Shown here: positions 45,845-55,038 of the stretch, one piece after another
Numbering within the stretch: position 1 is the stretch's first letter
Layout of the letters: the number at the start of each line of letters is the position of its first letter
NCBI RefSeq assembly: GCF_015679265.1
Contig: NZ_CP064942.1
Coordinates: forward strand, 248,001-312,000
Direction: 5' to 3'
From: Pontivivens ytuae
Lineage (GTDB): Bacteria > Pseudomonadota > Alphaproteobacteria > Rhodobacterales > Rhodobacteraceae
Length of the DNA: 64,000 nucleotides
Notes under the pieces: generated by a model
What the model saw: only the letters and a program-made list of their open reading frames with translations
What the model was told of the DNA's origin: nothing
The model's database searches: none
Made by a program: the position numbers and the translations under genes

Positions 45845-46408
45845 ATGGGGATCGGTCTTGATCTCGTGGGCCTCGCGCTCACCGTGATCGAGATCTACCT
45901 GCCCCGCGCCAGCGCCCGCCTCGAAACCTGGATCGATGCCCTGCCCGAGCGGCTGGTGCGCTGGTCAGACCGGCTGTCGCCGGGGCTCGCCGCCGTGGCC
46001 GTCGTGCCGGTTCGCCTGATGTTCGCCAATGTTGAGGGCGGGCCGCCCGCGCCTGACACCTCGCGCGTACCCGACTTGCGGTCCCTCGCCGTGGGCATCC
46101 TCTCCGGCATCGGCCTCTTCGCCGCCTTCCTGATCGCCGTGGCTGTCCTGATCCTTGCGCTTCTGCTGATCGCCTATGGGGACGAGAGTGCACGCATCGG
46201 AGCCATGGTCTTCGCCGCGATCTTTGCGCTCCTGACACTGCTGCCGTTCGCGGTTCTGATCGCGGCACTGGCTCTGCTGGCGGCAACCCGGCTGATCCGC
46301 GCCCTCGTCCACCTGCTCAACCGCGTCACCGGAGGGCACGCGATCGGCACGGTGGGTCTCGCCTTGGCGGCGACCGGGATCGCCACCGATCTGCTCGGTC
46401 GGCCATAG
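45845..46408 (+). CDS. Hypothetical membrane protein, 187 residues
   Basis: It starts 10 nt after the ggt stop, so it is co-transcribed. The protein has an N-terminal amphipathic stretch, then two strong hydrophobic helices (about 85-115 and 120-145) and a third hydrophobic tail (GTVGLALAATGIATDLLG). I recognise no family. The composition matches its neighbours. The tail and helices suggest a small inner-membrane protein. Confidence 0.7.
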   Translation: MGIGLDLVGLALTVIEIYLPRASARLETWIDALPERLVRWSDRLSPGLAAVAVVPVRLMFANVEGGPPAPDTSRVPDLRSLAVGILSGIGLFAAFLIAVAVLILALLLIAYGDESARIGAMVFAAIFALLTLLPFAVLIAALALLAATRLIRALVHLLNRVTGGHAIGTVGLALAATGIATDLLGRP

Positions 46409-46502
46409 TATCCTTTCGGTGCCTTAGGGGCCGAAAACGCCGTTCTTGCGGCGGTGAAGCCGCCTCTCCACCTCTCGCCCACCTGGCGAAAGGAGAGACA
46501 CC

Positions 46503-47513
46503 ATGAAGGCCATCGGATACCACCGCCCCCTGCCCCTTGACGACGCGGAGGCGCTCGCCGCGCTCGACCTGCCCGAGCCGCAGCCCGGCCCTCGCGACCT
46601 GCTGGTGGAGGTGAAGGCGATCTCCGTGAACCCCGTCGATGTGAAGCTGCGTGCCGGTGTGGCGCCGGAGGACGGGCCGCGCGTGCTCGGCTTCGACGCC
46701 TCGGGCATCGTGCGCGCCGTCGGGCCGGAGGTCACGCTCTTCAAACCCGGCGACGAAGTGTTCCACGCGGGCAGCATCGCGCGGCCGGGCACCAATGCGG
46801 AGCTGCACCTCGTCGATGAGCGCATCGCGGCGCGCAAGCCGGCGAGCCTCGACCACGCGCAGGCGGCCGCCCTGCCGCTGACCTCGATCACCGCGTGGGA
46901 GCTTCTATTCGATCGGTTCGGCATCGCCGAGGGCTCGGGCAAGGGCGACGCCCTGCTGGTGATCGGCGGCGCGGGCGGTGTCGGCTCCATACTGATCCAG
47001 CTCGCACGGCAGCTCACGGATCTGACGGTGATCGCCACCGCCTCCCGCCCCGAAACGCGGGCGTGGGCGGAGAAGATGGGTGCGCATCACGTCATCGATC
47101 ACCGCGGCGATCTGGTGGAGCAGGTTGCCGCCCTCAACCTCGCCCCCCGCTATGTTGCGGGCACCAACGGCACCGACCGCCACTTCCCCGCCATCGCGGA
47201 ACTGATGGCGCCGCAGGGCCATTTCGGCCTGATCGATGACCCGGATCCGGCGAAGATCGACATCAGCCTGCTGAAGTGGAAATCCATCGCGCTGCACTGG
47301 GAGTTCATGTTCACCCGCTCGGTCTACGAGACGCCGAACATGGACGCGCAGCACCGCCTGCTGACCCGCGTGGCGGAGCTGGTGGACGCGGGCACGCTTG
47401 TCACCACCGCGAACCACGACGGCGGGGTGATGAGCGTCGAGACCCTGCGCGACGCCCACCGCCTGCAGGAAAGCGGCACGGCCATCGGCAAGACCGTGCT
47501 GACCGTCGGTTAG
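46503..47513 (+). CDS. Zinc-type alcohol dehydrogenase-like protein / quinone oxidoreductase
   Basis: 336 residues of the medium-chain dehydrogenase superfamily. GroES-like N-terminus (EVKAISVNPVDVKLRAG), Rossmann domain with GGAGGVGSILIQLAR near residue 160. It lacks the structural-zinc Cys cluster, so NADPH:quinone or enone reductase activity is likelier than alcohol oxidation. AAAGGAGAG precedes the ATG. It converges with an Rrf2 gene (4-nt overlap at the 3' ends). Confidence 0.88.
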   Translation: MKAIGYHRPLPLDDAEALAALDLPEPQPGPRDLLVEVKAISVNPVDVKLRAGVAPEDGPRVLGFDASGIVRAVGPEVTLFKPGDEVFHAGSIARPGTNAELHLVDERIAARKPASLDHAQAAALPLTSITAWELLFDRFGIAEGSGKGDALLVIGGAGGVGSILIQLARQLTDLTVIATASRPETRAWAEKMGAHHVIDHRGDLVEQVAALNLAPRYVAGTNGTDRHFPAIAELMAPQGHFGLIDDPDPAKIDISLLKWKSIALHWEFMFTRSVYETPNMDAQHRLLTRVAELVDAGTLVTTANHDGGVMSVETLRDAHRLQESGTAIGKTVLTVG

Positions 47514-47953
47514 GGCAGCCCCGGGGCCGCTTCCCCGGCGGCCCCGTCCATCGCGCAGGCGAGATCAGCGATGCTGACGGTGGCGAGGCGCTCGCGCAGC
47601 CGATCCTCCGCCGCCGTCGCGGCCTCCGCCATCACGCCATGGAGCCGCGCCTCGATAGCGCAGGGCGAGGTTGCGGCCTCGGGATCCGCGGCGAAGGTCC
47701 GCTCGCGCAAGAGGGCGTAGACCTCGGCCACACTCACCTCCTCCGCCGCGCGGGCGAGGCGCCAGCCGCCCGCATGCCCCCGCTCCGAACTCACGATCCC
47801 CGCGTCGCGCAGGACGCCGAGCACGCGGCGCACCACGACCGGATTGGTCTGGTGATGGGCCGCCAGATCCTCCGACCGCAGGGGGCCGTCGCCCGCCCGT
47901 GCCATGTGGCCGAGCGCGTGCAGTGCGAGGGAGAGCTTGCCATTCCGCTTCAT
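47510..47953 (-). CDS. Rrf2 family transcriptional regulator
   Basis: 147 residues. Winged helix typical of Rrf2 (KLSLALHALGHMAR, then NPVVVRRVLGVLRDAGIVSSERGHAGGWRLAR). Two cysteines (in SPCAIEARLHG and LACAM) are present, but the three-Cys Fe-S motif of IscR/NsrR is not, so it is probably cluster-free. It is divergent from the CxxC oxidoreductase gene; their 48-nt gap contains TAAC-N7-GTTA, likely the operator. Inference: it represses the oxidoreductase. Confidence 0.88.
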   Translation of the reverse strand: MKRNGKLSLALHALGHMARAGDGPLRSEDLAAHHQTNPVVVRRVLGVLRDAGIVSSERGHAGGWRLARAAEEVSVAEVYALLRERTFAADPEAATSPCAIEARLHGVMAEAATAAEDRLRERLATVSIADLACAMDGAAGEAAPGLP

Positions 47954-48001
47954 GTAACCATCATAGTTATGTGATTCGTCCAGTTACGTGAAAGGTCCCC
48001 C
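47954..48001. promoter_or_regulatory. Divergent promoter/operator, Rrf2 and CxxC oxidoreductase
   Basis: A 48-nt gap serves both genes. TAAC, seven bases, GTTA is an inverted pair near 47956-47971, and a further GTTA lies about 20 nt on. These are candidate Rrf2 half-sites; no promoter boxes are certain. Confidence 0.4.
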
Positions 48002-48940
48002 ATGTCCCCCTTCGACGCAACCCCGCCCGTGGACGCCGCCGTGATCGGCGGCAGCTTCGCGGGGCTGACCGCCGCCCTCTACCTCGCCCGCGCACGCTGC
48101 ACCGTGGCGCTCTTCGATGACGGGCTGACCCGGAACCGCTTCGCCACCGCCGGGCACGGCTTTCTCGGCATGGACGGGCGCTCGCCGGAGGAGATGCGCG
48201 CCGCGGGCCGCCGCGACGTCCTCGCCTACCCCACCGTCACGCTGCACGAGGAGCGGGTGATTTCGGTCTGCTCGGGGGAGGAGAGCTTTCGTCTGCAGAC
48301 CGCCACGGGCCGCACCCTCGCCGCCCGCCGCCTGGTCCTCGCCTGCGGGATGCGCGACCTCCTGCCGGAACTCGATGGCCTTGCCGCGTGCTGGGGCCGG
48401 ACGGTGCTGCAATGCCCCTATTGCCACGGCTACGAGATGGCCGACCGGCCCACCGGCATCCTGTTCACCGGCGCGCCGAGCCTGCACCAGGCCCGCATTC
48501 TCGGGGACTGGAGCGACGACCTCGTCCTCTTCGCCAATGGGCACGAGATCGCGGCGGAGGACCGCGCCGACCTTGCCGCCCGCGGCATCGACGTCGTGGA
48601 GCCGGAGGTCGCCCGCCTCGAACAGCGGGACGGTCGCCTGGTCGCGCTGCACCTCGCGGATGGCAGCAAGGTGGCGCGCGACGTGCTCTACATGGTGAGC
48701 GAGGCCGAGCCCGCCTGCGACCTCGCCCGCCAGCTCGGCTGCGCGCATGAGGACGGGCCGTTCGGGCCTTACGTCGCGGTGGACGATGTGCAGATGACCT
48801 CGGTGCCCGGGATTTACGCCGCCGGGGATCTGGCGCGCATCGGCTACAGCGCGACCTGGGCGGCGGCGGACGGGGCGCGGGCCGGAGCTTTCTGCCACCA
48901 GTCGCTGCGGGTCGATGCGAACCCGTACGCGAAAGGTTAA
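48002..48940 (+). CDS. NAD(P)/FAD-dependent oxidoreductase with CPYC motif (thioredoxin-reductase-like)
   Basis: 312 residues. FAD-binding GGSFAGLTAALYLAR (16-30) and the second FAD motif near GIYAAGDLAR (about 277) resemble low-molecular-weight thioredoxin reductases. The redox cysteines are C138 and C141 in CPYCHGYE, the form seen in GliT-like dithiol oxidases. The NADPH-binding glycine motif is degenerate (FTGAPSLHQA), so it may be an oxygen-dependent thiol oxidase and not a reductase. It is divergent from the Rrf2 gene. Confidence 0.85.
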   Translation: MSPFDATPPVDAAVIGGSFAGLTAALYLARARCTVALFDDGLTRNRFATAGHGFLGMDGRSPEEMRAAGRRDVLAYPTVTLHEERVISVCSGEESFRLQTATGRTLAARRLVLACGMRDLLPELDGLAACWGRTVLQCPYCHGYEMADRPTGILFTGAPSLHQARILGDWSDDLVLFANGHEIAAEDRADLAARGIDVVEPEVARLEQRDGRLVALHLADGSKVARDVLYMVSEAEPACDLARQLGCAHEDGPFGPYVAVDDVQMTSVPGIYAAGDLARIGYSATWAAADGARAGAFCHQSLRVDANPYAKG

Positions 48941-49061
48941 CAGATGTGACCGCCGGATTAACCTTTCGGCGGTGCACGCATGTCATACCGCGCTTTTGCC
49001 GCGGGAACCGCCCATCGACCCGCCCTGTTAACCCTGTATTCAGGCAAACGGAGATTGGAAG

Positions 49062-49274
49062 ATGGGCATTCAGGTCGGCGACAAGGTGAAGTGGAACTGG
49101 GGCAACGGCAGCGCCACGGGCGAGGTCGTGAAGCGCTACACGCAGAAGATCACGCTGAAGATCGACGGGGCCGAGGTCACCCGCGACGCGGATGACGACA
49201 ACCCCGCCTTCAGGATCGAGCAGGAGGACGGCGACGAGGTGCTGAAGTCCGAAAGCGAGCTGGAAAAAGCCTGA
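49062..49274 (+). CDS. DUF2945 (hypervirulence-associated TUDOR-like) protein
   Basis: 70 residues. A single small SH3/Tudor-like beta fold: GIQVGDKVKWNWGNGSATGEV at the start, KITLKIDGAEVTRDAD in the middle. This family (DUF2945) is found in many bacteria, often single-gene, and its role is unclear. GGAGATTGGAAG lies before the ATG at 49062. It is convergent with the EamA gene (3-nt gap). Confidence 0.85.
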   Translation: MGIQVGDKVKWNWGNGSATGEVVKRYTQKITLKIDGAEVTRDADDDNPAFRIEQEDGDEVLKSESELEKA

Positions 49275-49277
49275 TCC

Positions 49278-50207
49278 TCAACGGGTTGCAAGCTGACGCA
49301 GGCGCGGCCAGAACATCTCGACGAAGACCGATCCGGTCACGACGAGGATGGCCGCGACCTGCAGCGGCGTGGGGTACTGCGCGAGGATGAAGATCGCGAG
49401 CCCCGCCGCAATCACCGGCTTGAGGAAGAAGAGATACGACGCCCGCGTGATGTCGGGCGCCGCCGCGAGCCCCCCGAACCACAGCAATTGCGTGATCGTC
49501 GTGTTCCAGAGCGCGAGGATCAGCAGCGACCACACGGCGATCGCCGGCCGTTCACCCAGCGTCAGCGGGTTCACCCATATGCTCCAGACGCTGCCAACCA
49601 GCAGCCACAGCCCGATCCCGCCGATCATCATGGTCAGCGCGATGATCTTCAGCCCGCCGTGGCGGCCCATGACGGGTTTGACGAGCACCGCGTAGAAGGA
49701 GCCGAGTGCGGCACAGATCACAGCGAGCAGCACGCCGAACAGCGTGCCAGGGGTGCCCGCCAGCGCCTCGATCGCGCCGTCGGTGAGCAGGAGGACCACG
49801 CCGATCACCGCCATCGCCCCGGTGACGATCTTGACCGCGCCCGGCGCCACGCCGTTCACCACCCAGTTGGCCAGCGCCACGAAGATCGGGATGGTCGTGA
49901 CCACCGTCGCCACCTGGATCACGGTCGCGTAGTCGAGCGCCCAGTGAAAGGCGAGATAGGTCAGCGTCACCCCGAAGAAGCTGAGCCAGACGATCCGCCA
50001 GCCTTCGGCTTTCAGGGGCGAGATCAGATCCCGGCTGTCCCGGTCGATCAGGGCCCAGACGATCAGGCCGAAGCCGCCGAGAAGGTAGCGCCAGACGCTG
50101 ACCTCCGGCCCCGAGACGCCGGAGAGTACGGCGAAGAATTCCGAGGAGGCATGCCCGCAGACGCCGACGAAGACGACCGGGTAGGCCCATCTCGGCGCGA
50201 TCTTCAC
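49278..50207 (-). CDS. EamA/DMT family transporter
   Basis: 309 residues with ten predicted membrane helices in two EamA repeats. The start is a GTG overlapping the hydrolase stop (GTGA, 50207-50204); a long upstream frame is not real. The second half (SRRAS-like DITRASYLFFLKPVIAAG) has the usual EamA pattern. It exports amino acids or small metabolites; the substrate is unknown. It is coupled to the alpha/beta hydrolase. Confidence 0.85.
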   Translation of the reverse strand: MKIAPRWAYPVVFVGVCGHASSEFFAVLSGVSGPEVSVWRYLLGGFGLIVWALIDRDSRDLISPLKAEGWRIVWLSFFGVTLTYLAFHWALDYATVIQVATVVTTIPIFVALANWVVNGVAPGAVKIVTGAMAVIGVVLLLTDGAIEALAGTPGTLFGVLLAVICAALGSFYAVLVKPVMGRHGGLKIIALTMMIGGIGLWLLVGSVWSIWVNPLTLGERPAIAVWSLLILALWNTTITQLLWFGGLAAAPDITRASYLFFLKPVIAAGLAIFILAQYPTPLQVAAILVVTGSVFVEMFWPRLRQLATR

Positions 50208-51004
50208 AAGGCCGCTCCGAAGGCGGCGAGTGCCGCCGCCAGCTTCTCGGGCCGCTCCTGCGGGATCAGGTGGCCGGTATCCTCCCAGTCCTGCCGCTGT
50301 GCGTTCGGCAGGCGGGCATAGAGCCGGTCCACCACCTCGCGGTCGAGGAACACGCGGTCCTGCAGGCCGGTGATCACCAGCACCGGCAGATCGAGCTGCT
50401 CGTAGGGGATTTCCCAATCCGTGTCAGGGGCATGGCGCATCAGGTTCATGTGCCCGTGCTCGGGGTCGAGGGGCGCGTAGCCGCCCTTCAGCGCGCCTGC
50501 CCGCGCCTTCTCCGCGAACTCCGCATTGACCAGGAGGGGCAGCAGAACGTCGAGGATCAGCTCGAACCCGCCCTCGGCCACCAGCTGCGGCATGGCGTCG
50601 TTGATCCAGCCGATGCGCGGCCCGATCTCGCGCAGGGTGTTGAGGAGCACCAGCCCCTCAACCTGCGCCCCGGCCAGCACCGCGCGGGCCGCGTAGAGCC
50701 CGCCGATGGAGACGCCGACGAGCACGGGGCGCGCGGGCGCGACCTCGGCCAAGAGCCGCCCCAGATCCTCGGCGATCAGCTCGGCGGTGATCGCCACGTC
50801 CGGACCGAACCGGCTTTCGGCCTGCCCTCGGAAATTCCAGCTCAGCGTGCCGTAGCCCTCGGCCCGCAGCGCCGGTGCGACCGCCGTCTCCCACGCCGGG
50901 GTCGAGCCGGTCAGCGCGTTGACGAAGACGAAGGTCGGACGGTCGTCCGCAGGCGGATGGTGTATGTAGTAGAGCGCGTTCTGCGCATCGATCTCGAGCA
51001 GCAT
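50204..51004 (-). CDS. Alpha/beta hydrolase
   Basis: 266 residues from ATG 51004 with AGGA upstream. Triad: nucleophile serine in GVSIGGLYAAR, acid in GLQDRVFL and histidine in DTGHLIPQE. The oxyanion region is FVNALTGST. It is cytoplasmic and the substrate is unknown (esterase or acyl hydrolase). It is translated with the EamA transporter and lies behind the Bcr/CflA exporter gene. Confidence 0.85.
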   Translation of the reverse strand: MLLEIDAQNALYYIHHPPADDRPTFVFVNALTGSTPAWETAVAPALRAEGYGTLSWNFRGQAESRFGPDVAITAELIAEDLGRLLAEVAPARPVLVGVSIGGLYAARAVLAGAQVEGLVLLNTLREIGPRIGWINDAMPQLVAEGGFELILDVLLPLLVNAEFAEKARAGALKGGYAPLDPEHGHMNLMRHAPDTDWEIPYEQLDLPVLVITGLQDRVFLDREVVDRLYARLPNAQRQDWEDTGHLIPQERPEKLAAALAAFGAAL

Positions 51005-51055
51005 AGGCGGCGTCCTCCGGCCTTCATCCAAGAGGACAACCGCAACGCGATCAAG

Positions 51056-52294
51056 CTATTCCGCCGGTTGCTCCGTCCCCAGCGCGCCGACCTGCCGGGC
51101 GCGCCGGATCACGTAGAGCGCAGAGATCACGGTCATCAGCGAGGCGGCGAACATCGCACCGATCAGCGGCCACGGCCCGGTCTCGATGCTAAGCGCGGCG
51201 CCGGTCCCGGCCGACAGCGCAGCCCCGCCACCGATCATGAGCGCCCCGCCGAGGCCGGAGGCGGAGCCCGCCAGATGCGGGCGCACGCTCACCATCCCCG
51301 CATTTGCCGAGGGCAGCGTCAGCCCGTTGCCGATGCCCACGAAGAACATCGGCCCGAAGAGCGACATCGGGTGCATTACCCCCAGACCGAACAGCACGAT
51401 GGCGAGCCCGACGCCGGAGGCCGCGACCACACCGCCCATGATCATCATGCCGTTGAGCCCCACCCGCGCCGCGTACCGGCCGGAGAAGAAGTTGCCGAGC
51501 ATGTAGCCGAAGGCCACGAAGAAGAAGTAGAGCCCGACCGCCTTGGGCCCCATGCCCAAAAGCTCGCTCGCCACGAACGGTCCGCCGCCGAGGAAGGCGA
51601 AGAACGCGCCCGAGGCGAAGGCCGCCGTCGCCGCATAGCCCCAGAACCGGCGGGAGCGCACGAGCTCGGGGTACGCCCGGAACTGCGCGGCGAAGCTTGC
51701 GGAGCGGACGGCGTTCGTCTCCCCCATATCGGCCCAGGTGATCCAGAGCACGAGCAGACCGAAGATCAGCATCAGCGCGATGGAGCCCTGCCAGCCGAAG
51801 GCCGCGTCTAGCAGCCCGCCGAGCGCGGGGCCGATCATCGGGACCAGCGACATGCCCATGGTGACATAGCCGATCATGCTCGCGGCCTTATCCGGCCCCA
51901 CCATGTCGCGCACCACCGCGCGGCTCAGCACGAAGCCCGAGGCGATGACTGCTTGCAGGAAGCGGAAGGCGAGGAAGCTTTCGATGGTGGGGGCGAAGAG
52001 CGCGCCAAGTGTTGCGATACAGAAGATCGCCAGTGCAACCAGCATCACCGGCCGCCGTCCGTAGCGGTCCGACAGCGGGCCGATCACCAGTTGCAGCACC
52101 GCCGTGACCGCCAGGTAGGCGGAGATCGCGAGCTGTACGACCGCGTAATCGGCCTGATACCACTCCGCCAGACCGGGCAGCGAGGGCAGGAAGATGTTGA
52201 GGCTCAGCGCCCCCGTGCCGGCCAGCAGGACCAGCGTGATGATGTGCGGCGGCGACGATCGGTCGAGCCAGCGGCTCGCGGCTTGGGCGGACAT
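51056..52294 (-). CDS. MFS multidrug efflux protein, Bcr/CflA family
   Basis: 412 residues with twelve membrane helices. The MFS motif A is GPLSDRYGRRPVML between helices 2 and 3, and the Bcr/CflA-specific AVVRDMVG region is present. It is a drug or metabolite exporter in the inner membrane. Its stop is followed after 51 nt by the alpha/beta hydrolase. Upstream, a GC-rich gap separates it from the second ABC operon. Confidence 0.88.
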   Translation of the reverse strand: MSAQAASRWLDRSSPPHIITLVLLAGTGALSLNIFLPSLPGLAEWYQADYAVVQLAISAYLAVTAVLQLVIGPLSDRYGRRPVMLVALAIFCIATLGALFAPTIESFLAFRFLQAVIASGFVLSRAVVRDMVGPDKAASMIGYVTMGMSLVPMIGPALGGLLDAAFGWQGSIALMLIFGLLVLWITWADMGETNAVRSASFAAQFRAYPELVRSRRFWGYAATAAFASGAFFAFLGGGPFVASELLGMGPKAVGLYFFFVAFGYMLGNFFSGRYAARVGLNGMMIMGGVVAASGVGLAIVLFGLGVMHPMSLFGPMFFVGIGNGLTLPSANAGMVSVRPHLAGSASGLGGALMIGGGAALSAGTGAALSIETGPWPLIGAMFAASLMTVISALYVIRRARQVGALGTEQPAE

Positions 52295-52408
52295 GACGTG
52301 TCTCTTCTGCTTGGCGGCCCCCGATCCGGGGCGGTCGGCGCCGGGTCCGGGGAACGGGGCGCGCGGACCCTCAACATGGGGCGCCGCGCGGCGATGCCAA
52401 GCCCGGCG

Positions 52409-54115
52409 CTACTCCGCCGCGGGGCGCAGGAGGTCCATCCGCGGCATCTGCTGAAGCAGCGAACGGGTGTAGTCGTCGCCGGGCCGGGTGAAGAGCTGCT
52501 CGGTCTCCGCCAGCTCCCGGATCTGCCCGCGCTGCATGACGGCGACGCGGTCGCACATCTGGCGGATCACCGGCAGGTCGTGGGAGATGAAGAGGAGCGT
52601 GAGGTTAAGCTCCTCCTGCAAGTCCTTCAGCAGGTTGAGGATTTGGGCCTGGATCGACACATCGAGGGCGGAGGTCGGCTCGTCGCAGATCAGGATCCGC
52701 GGACGGCTCGCCAGCGCGCGGGCAATCGAGATGCGCTGCCGCTGCCCGCCGGAGAACTCGTGCGGGTACTTTTGCGCGGCGGCCGCCCCGAGGCCCACAT
52801 GGTCGAGCAGGTCGCGAACGATCTGTTTCGTCTCCGTCTCCGATCCCGTCAGCTTGTGGAAGCGGATGGGCTCGGCAACGATGTCCATGACCTGCATCCG
52901 GGCGTTCAGGCTCGAATAGGGATCCTGGAAGATCATCTGGAGCTTGCGCCGCGCCGCCTTCTCCGCCGGATCGCGCCAGTTGCCGTGGACCTCCTGGCCC
53001 AGCAGACGCACGGAGCCGCTGTCCTGCTTGTAGAGTCCGGCCACGATGCGGGCGACGGTGGACTTGCCGGAACCAGACTCGCCGACGAGGCCGAAGCTCT
53101 CCCCCTCCCGGATCATAAAGCTCACGTCGTTGACCGCCTGCAGCATGCGGCGGCGCGACTTGAGGAACGACTTCTCCAGCACGAAGGAGAGGTTGAGGTT
53201 CTCGACCGCGATGGCCTCCGCCCCCGTCTTCTCCTCCCGCGCGGCGCCCAGCCAGTGGGTGCGGATGTCGATCTTCGGCGTGGGCTCCGAGCCGTCGATG
53301 TAATCGACGCTGGAGAAGCGGTGCAGCTTCACGTCCGCGCGCGGCACGGCGGAGATCAGCGACTTGGTGTATTCGTGGCGCGGCGCGCCGAGGATCTGGG
53401 CGGTGTCGCCCGTCTCCACCACCTCGCCGCGATACATGACGACGACGCGGTCCGCGATCTCCGCGATCACGCCGATATCGTGGGTGACGAGGACCACGCC
53501 GAGTTGCCGCTCGCGGCAGAGGCGCTGGATGAGGTCGAGGATCTGCTTCTGGATCGAGACGTCGAGCGCCGTGGTCGGCTCATCCGCGATGACGAGGTCC
53601 GGGTCGCCGCAGAGGGCGAGTGCGATGACCACGCGCTGGCGCATGCCGCCGGAGAACTCGTGCGGGAAAGCCTTCATCCGCGCCTTCGCCTCGGGGATGC
53701 CGACGGCTTCGAGGAGTTCGAGGGCGATCGCCTCGGCCTCCGCCTCCCTCACGCCGCGGGCGTTCTGGATCGACTCCACGAGCTGTTCGCCGATGCGCAG
53801 GAGCGGGTTGAGGGAGGTCTGCGGGTCCTGGAAGATCATGCCAATCTCGGGGCCGCGGATGCGCCGCATCTCGGGCTCCGAGAGGCTCCGCAGGTCGCGG
53901 CCCTTGAAGAGCACCTCGCCGGCCGCGACCCGGCCCGGCGGCTCCAACAGGTCGATGATGGCGTTGCCGATGGTGGACTTGCCCGCGCCGCTCTCGCCCA
54001 CCAGCCCCACGATCTCCCCCGGTGCGACCTCCAGCTTCACGCCGCGCGCGGCCTTCACCACGCCCCGGCGGGTCGGGAATTCGACGTCGAGCGATTTGAC
54101 TTCGAGAAGGCTCAT
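52409..54115 (-). CDS. Fused double ABC ATPase (DppD-DppF type)
   Basis: 568 residues from ATG 54115. Two complete ATPase domains: the first (about 1-260) with [24 protein letters not shown] and [11 protein letters not shown]; the second (about 300-560) with [24 protein letters not shown] and [10 protein letters not shown]. It is a DppD/DppF fusion that would power the DppB-DppC permease encoded before it. The ATG overlaps the DppC stop by one base (TGATG). Confidence 0.9.
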   Translation of the reverse strand: MSLLEVKSLDVEFPTRRGVVKAARGVKLEVAPGEIVGLVGESGAGKSTIGNAIIDLLEPPGRVAAGEVLFKGRDLRSLSEPEMRRIRGPEIGMIFQDPQTSLNPLLRIGEQLVESIQNARGVREAEAEAIALELLEAVGIPEAKARMKAFPHEFSGGMRQRVVIALALCGDPDLVIADEPTTALDVSIQKQILDLIQRLCRERQLGVVLVTHDIGVIAEIADRVVVMYRGEVVETGDTAQILGAPRHEYTKSLISAVPRADVKLHRFSSVDYIDGSEPTPKIDIRTHWLGAAREEKTGAEAIAVENLNLSFVLEKSFLKSRRRMLQAVNDVSFMIREGESFGLVGESGSGKSTVARIVAGLYKQDSGSVRLLGQEVHGNWRDPAEKAARRKLQMIFQDPYSSLNARMQVMDIVAEPIRFHKLTGSETETKQIVRDLLDHVGLGAAAAQKYPHEFSGGQRQRISIARALASRPRILICDEPTSALDVSIQAQILNLLKDLQEELNLTLLFISHDLPVIRQMCDRVAVMQRGQIRELAETEQLFTRPGDDYTRSLLQQMPRMDLLRPAAE

Positions 54116-55038
54116 CAGCGCAGCTTCGGATTGAGGGCGTCGCGCATCCAGTCGCCGAGCAGGTTCACGGCGAAGACCAGGATGACGAGCGCGATGGCAG
54201 GGAAGAAGGTGATCCACCACAGGCCCGAGTAGAGGAACTCGTTGCCCACGCGGATCAGCGTGCCCAGCGACGGCGTGGTCGGCGGCACGCCGAGGCCGAG
54301 GAAGCTGAGCGTCGCCTCCGCGATGATGGCGAGCGCCAGGCCGATGGTGGCGAGCACCAGCACGGGCCGCAGCACGTTGGGCGCGATGTGGCGCACCATG
54401 ATCAGCCAGCCCGGCAGCCCGATGACACGGGCGGCCTGCACGTATTCCTTCTGCCGCTCCACGAGGGCCGCGCCGCGAGTGACGCGTGCGAATTGGGGCC
54501 AGTCGGTCAGACCGATGGCGATGATGACCACGTAGATCGAGAACTCGTCGATCCGGTCCGGCGGGATGAACTGCCGCCCGATCCCGTTGATCAGGATCGC
54601 CACAAGGATCCCCGGCAGGGTGAGCTGCACGTCGGCGATGCGCATGATGACCGTATCGACCCAGCCGCCGACATAGCCCGAGATCACGCCGAGCACGACG
54701 CCCAGCGTCATGCCGAGAAGCACCGCCGCCGCCCCGATGATGATCGAGAGCCGCCCACCATAGAGGATGGTCGAGAACATGTCCCGGCCCTGGTTGTCGG
54801 TGCCCAGCAAGTATTGCGGCTGTCCGCCCTCCGCCCAGGCGGGCGGCAGCTTGCCGTCCCAGAGCGAGACCTGTGCGGGGTCGAACGGATCGAAGGGCGC
54901 GAAGACCGGCGCGAAGAGTGAGACGAAGATCACGCCGACCGTGACGGCGGCGGCGATGATCGCGCCGGGCGAGCGCCAGAAGGAATAGGCGATATCGCTG
55001 TCGATCATCGCGGTGCGGAAACGGGTGAGCGCGCGCAT
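54115..55038 (-). CDS. ABC transporter permease (DppC type)
   Basis: 307 residues: an N-terminal OppC extension (TRFRTAMIDSDIAYSFWRSP), then a six-helix permease core with the EAA loop segment EYVQAARVIGLPGWLIMVRHIAPN. TGATG overlaps link it to DppB upstream and to the ATPase downstream. It forms the channel with DppB for peptide-type substrates. Confidence 0.9.
   Translation of the reverse strand: MRALTRFRTAMIDSDIAYSFWRSPGAIIAAAVTVGVIFVSLFAPVFAPFDPFDPAQVSLWDGKLPPAWAEGGQPQYLLGTDNQGRDMFSTILYGGRLSIIIGAAAVLLGMTLGVVLGVISGYVGGWVDTVIMRIADVQLTLPGILVAILINGIGRQFIPPDRIDEFSIYVVIIAIGLTDWPQFARVTRGAALVERQKEYVQAARVIGLPGWLIMVRHIAPNVLRPVLVLATIGLALAIIAEATLSFLGLGVPPTTPSLGTLIRVGNEFLYSGLWWITFFPAIALVILVFAVNLLGDWMRDALNPKLR

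Noticed and set aside
51953..54232. Plus-strand 759-codon open frame opposite the double ATPase
   Set aside because: The opposite strand encodes two intact ABC ATPase domains; the antisense frame is compositional noise.
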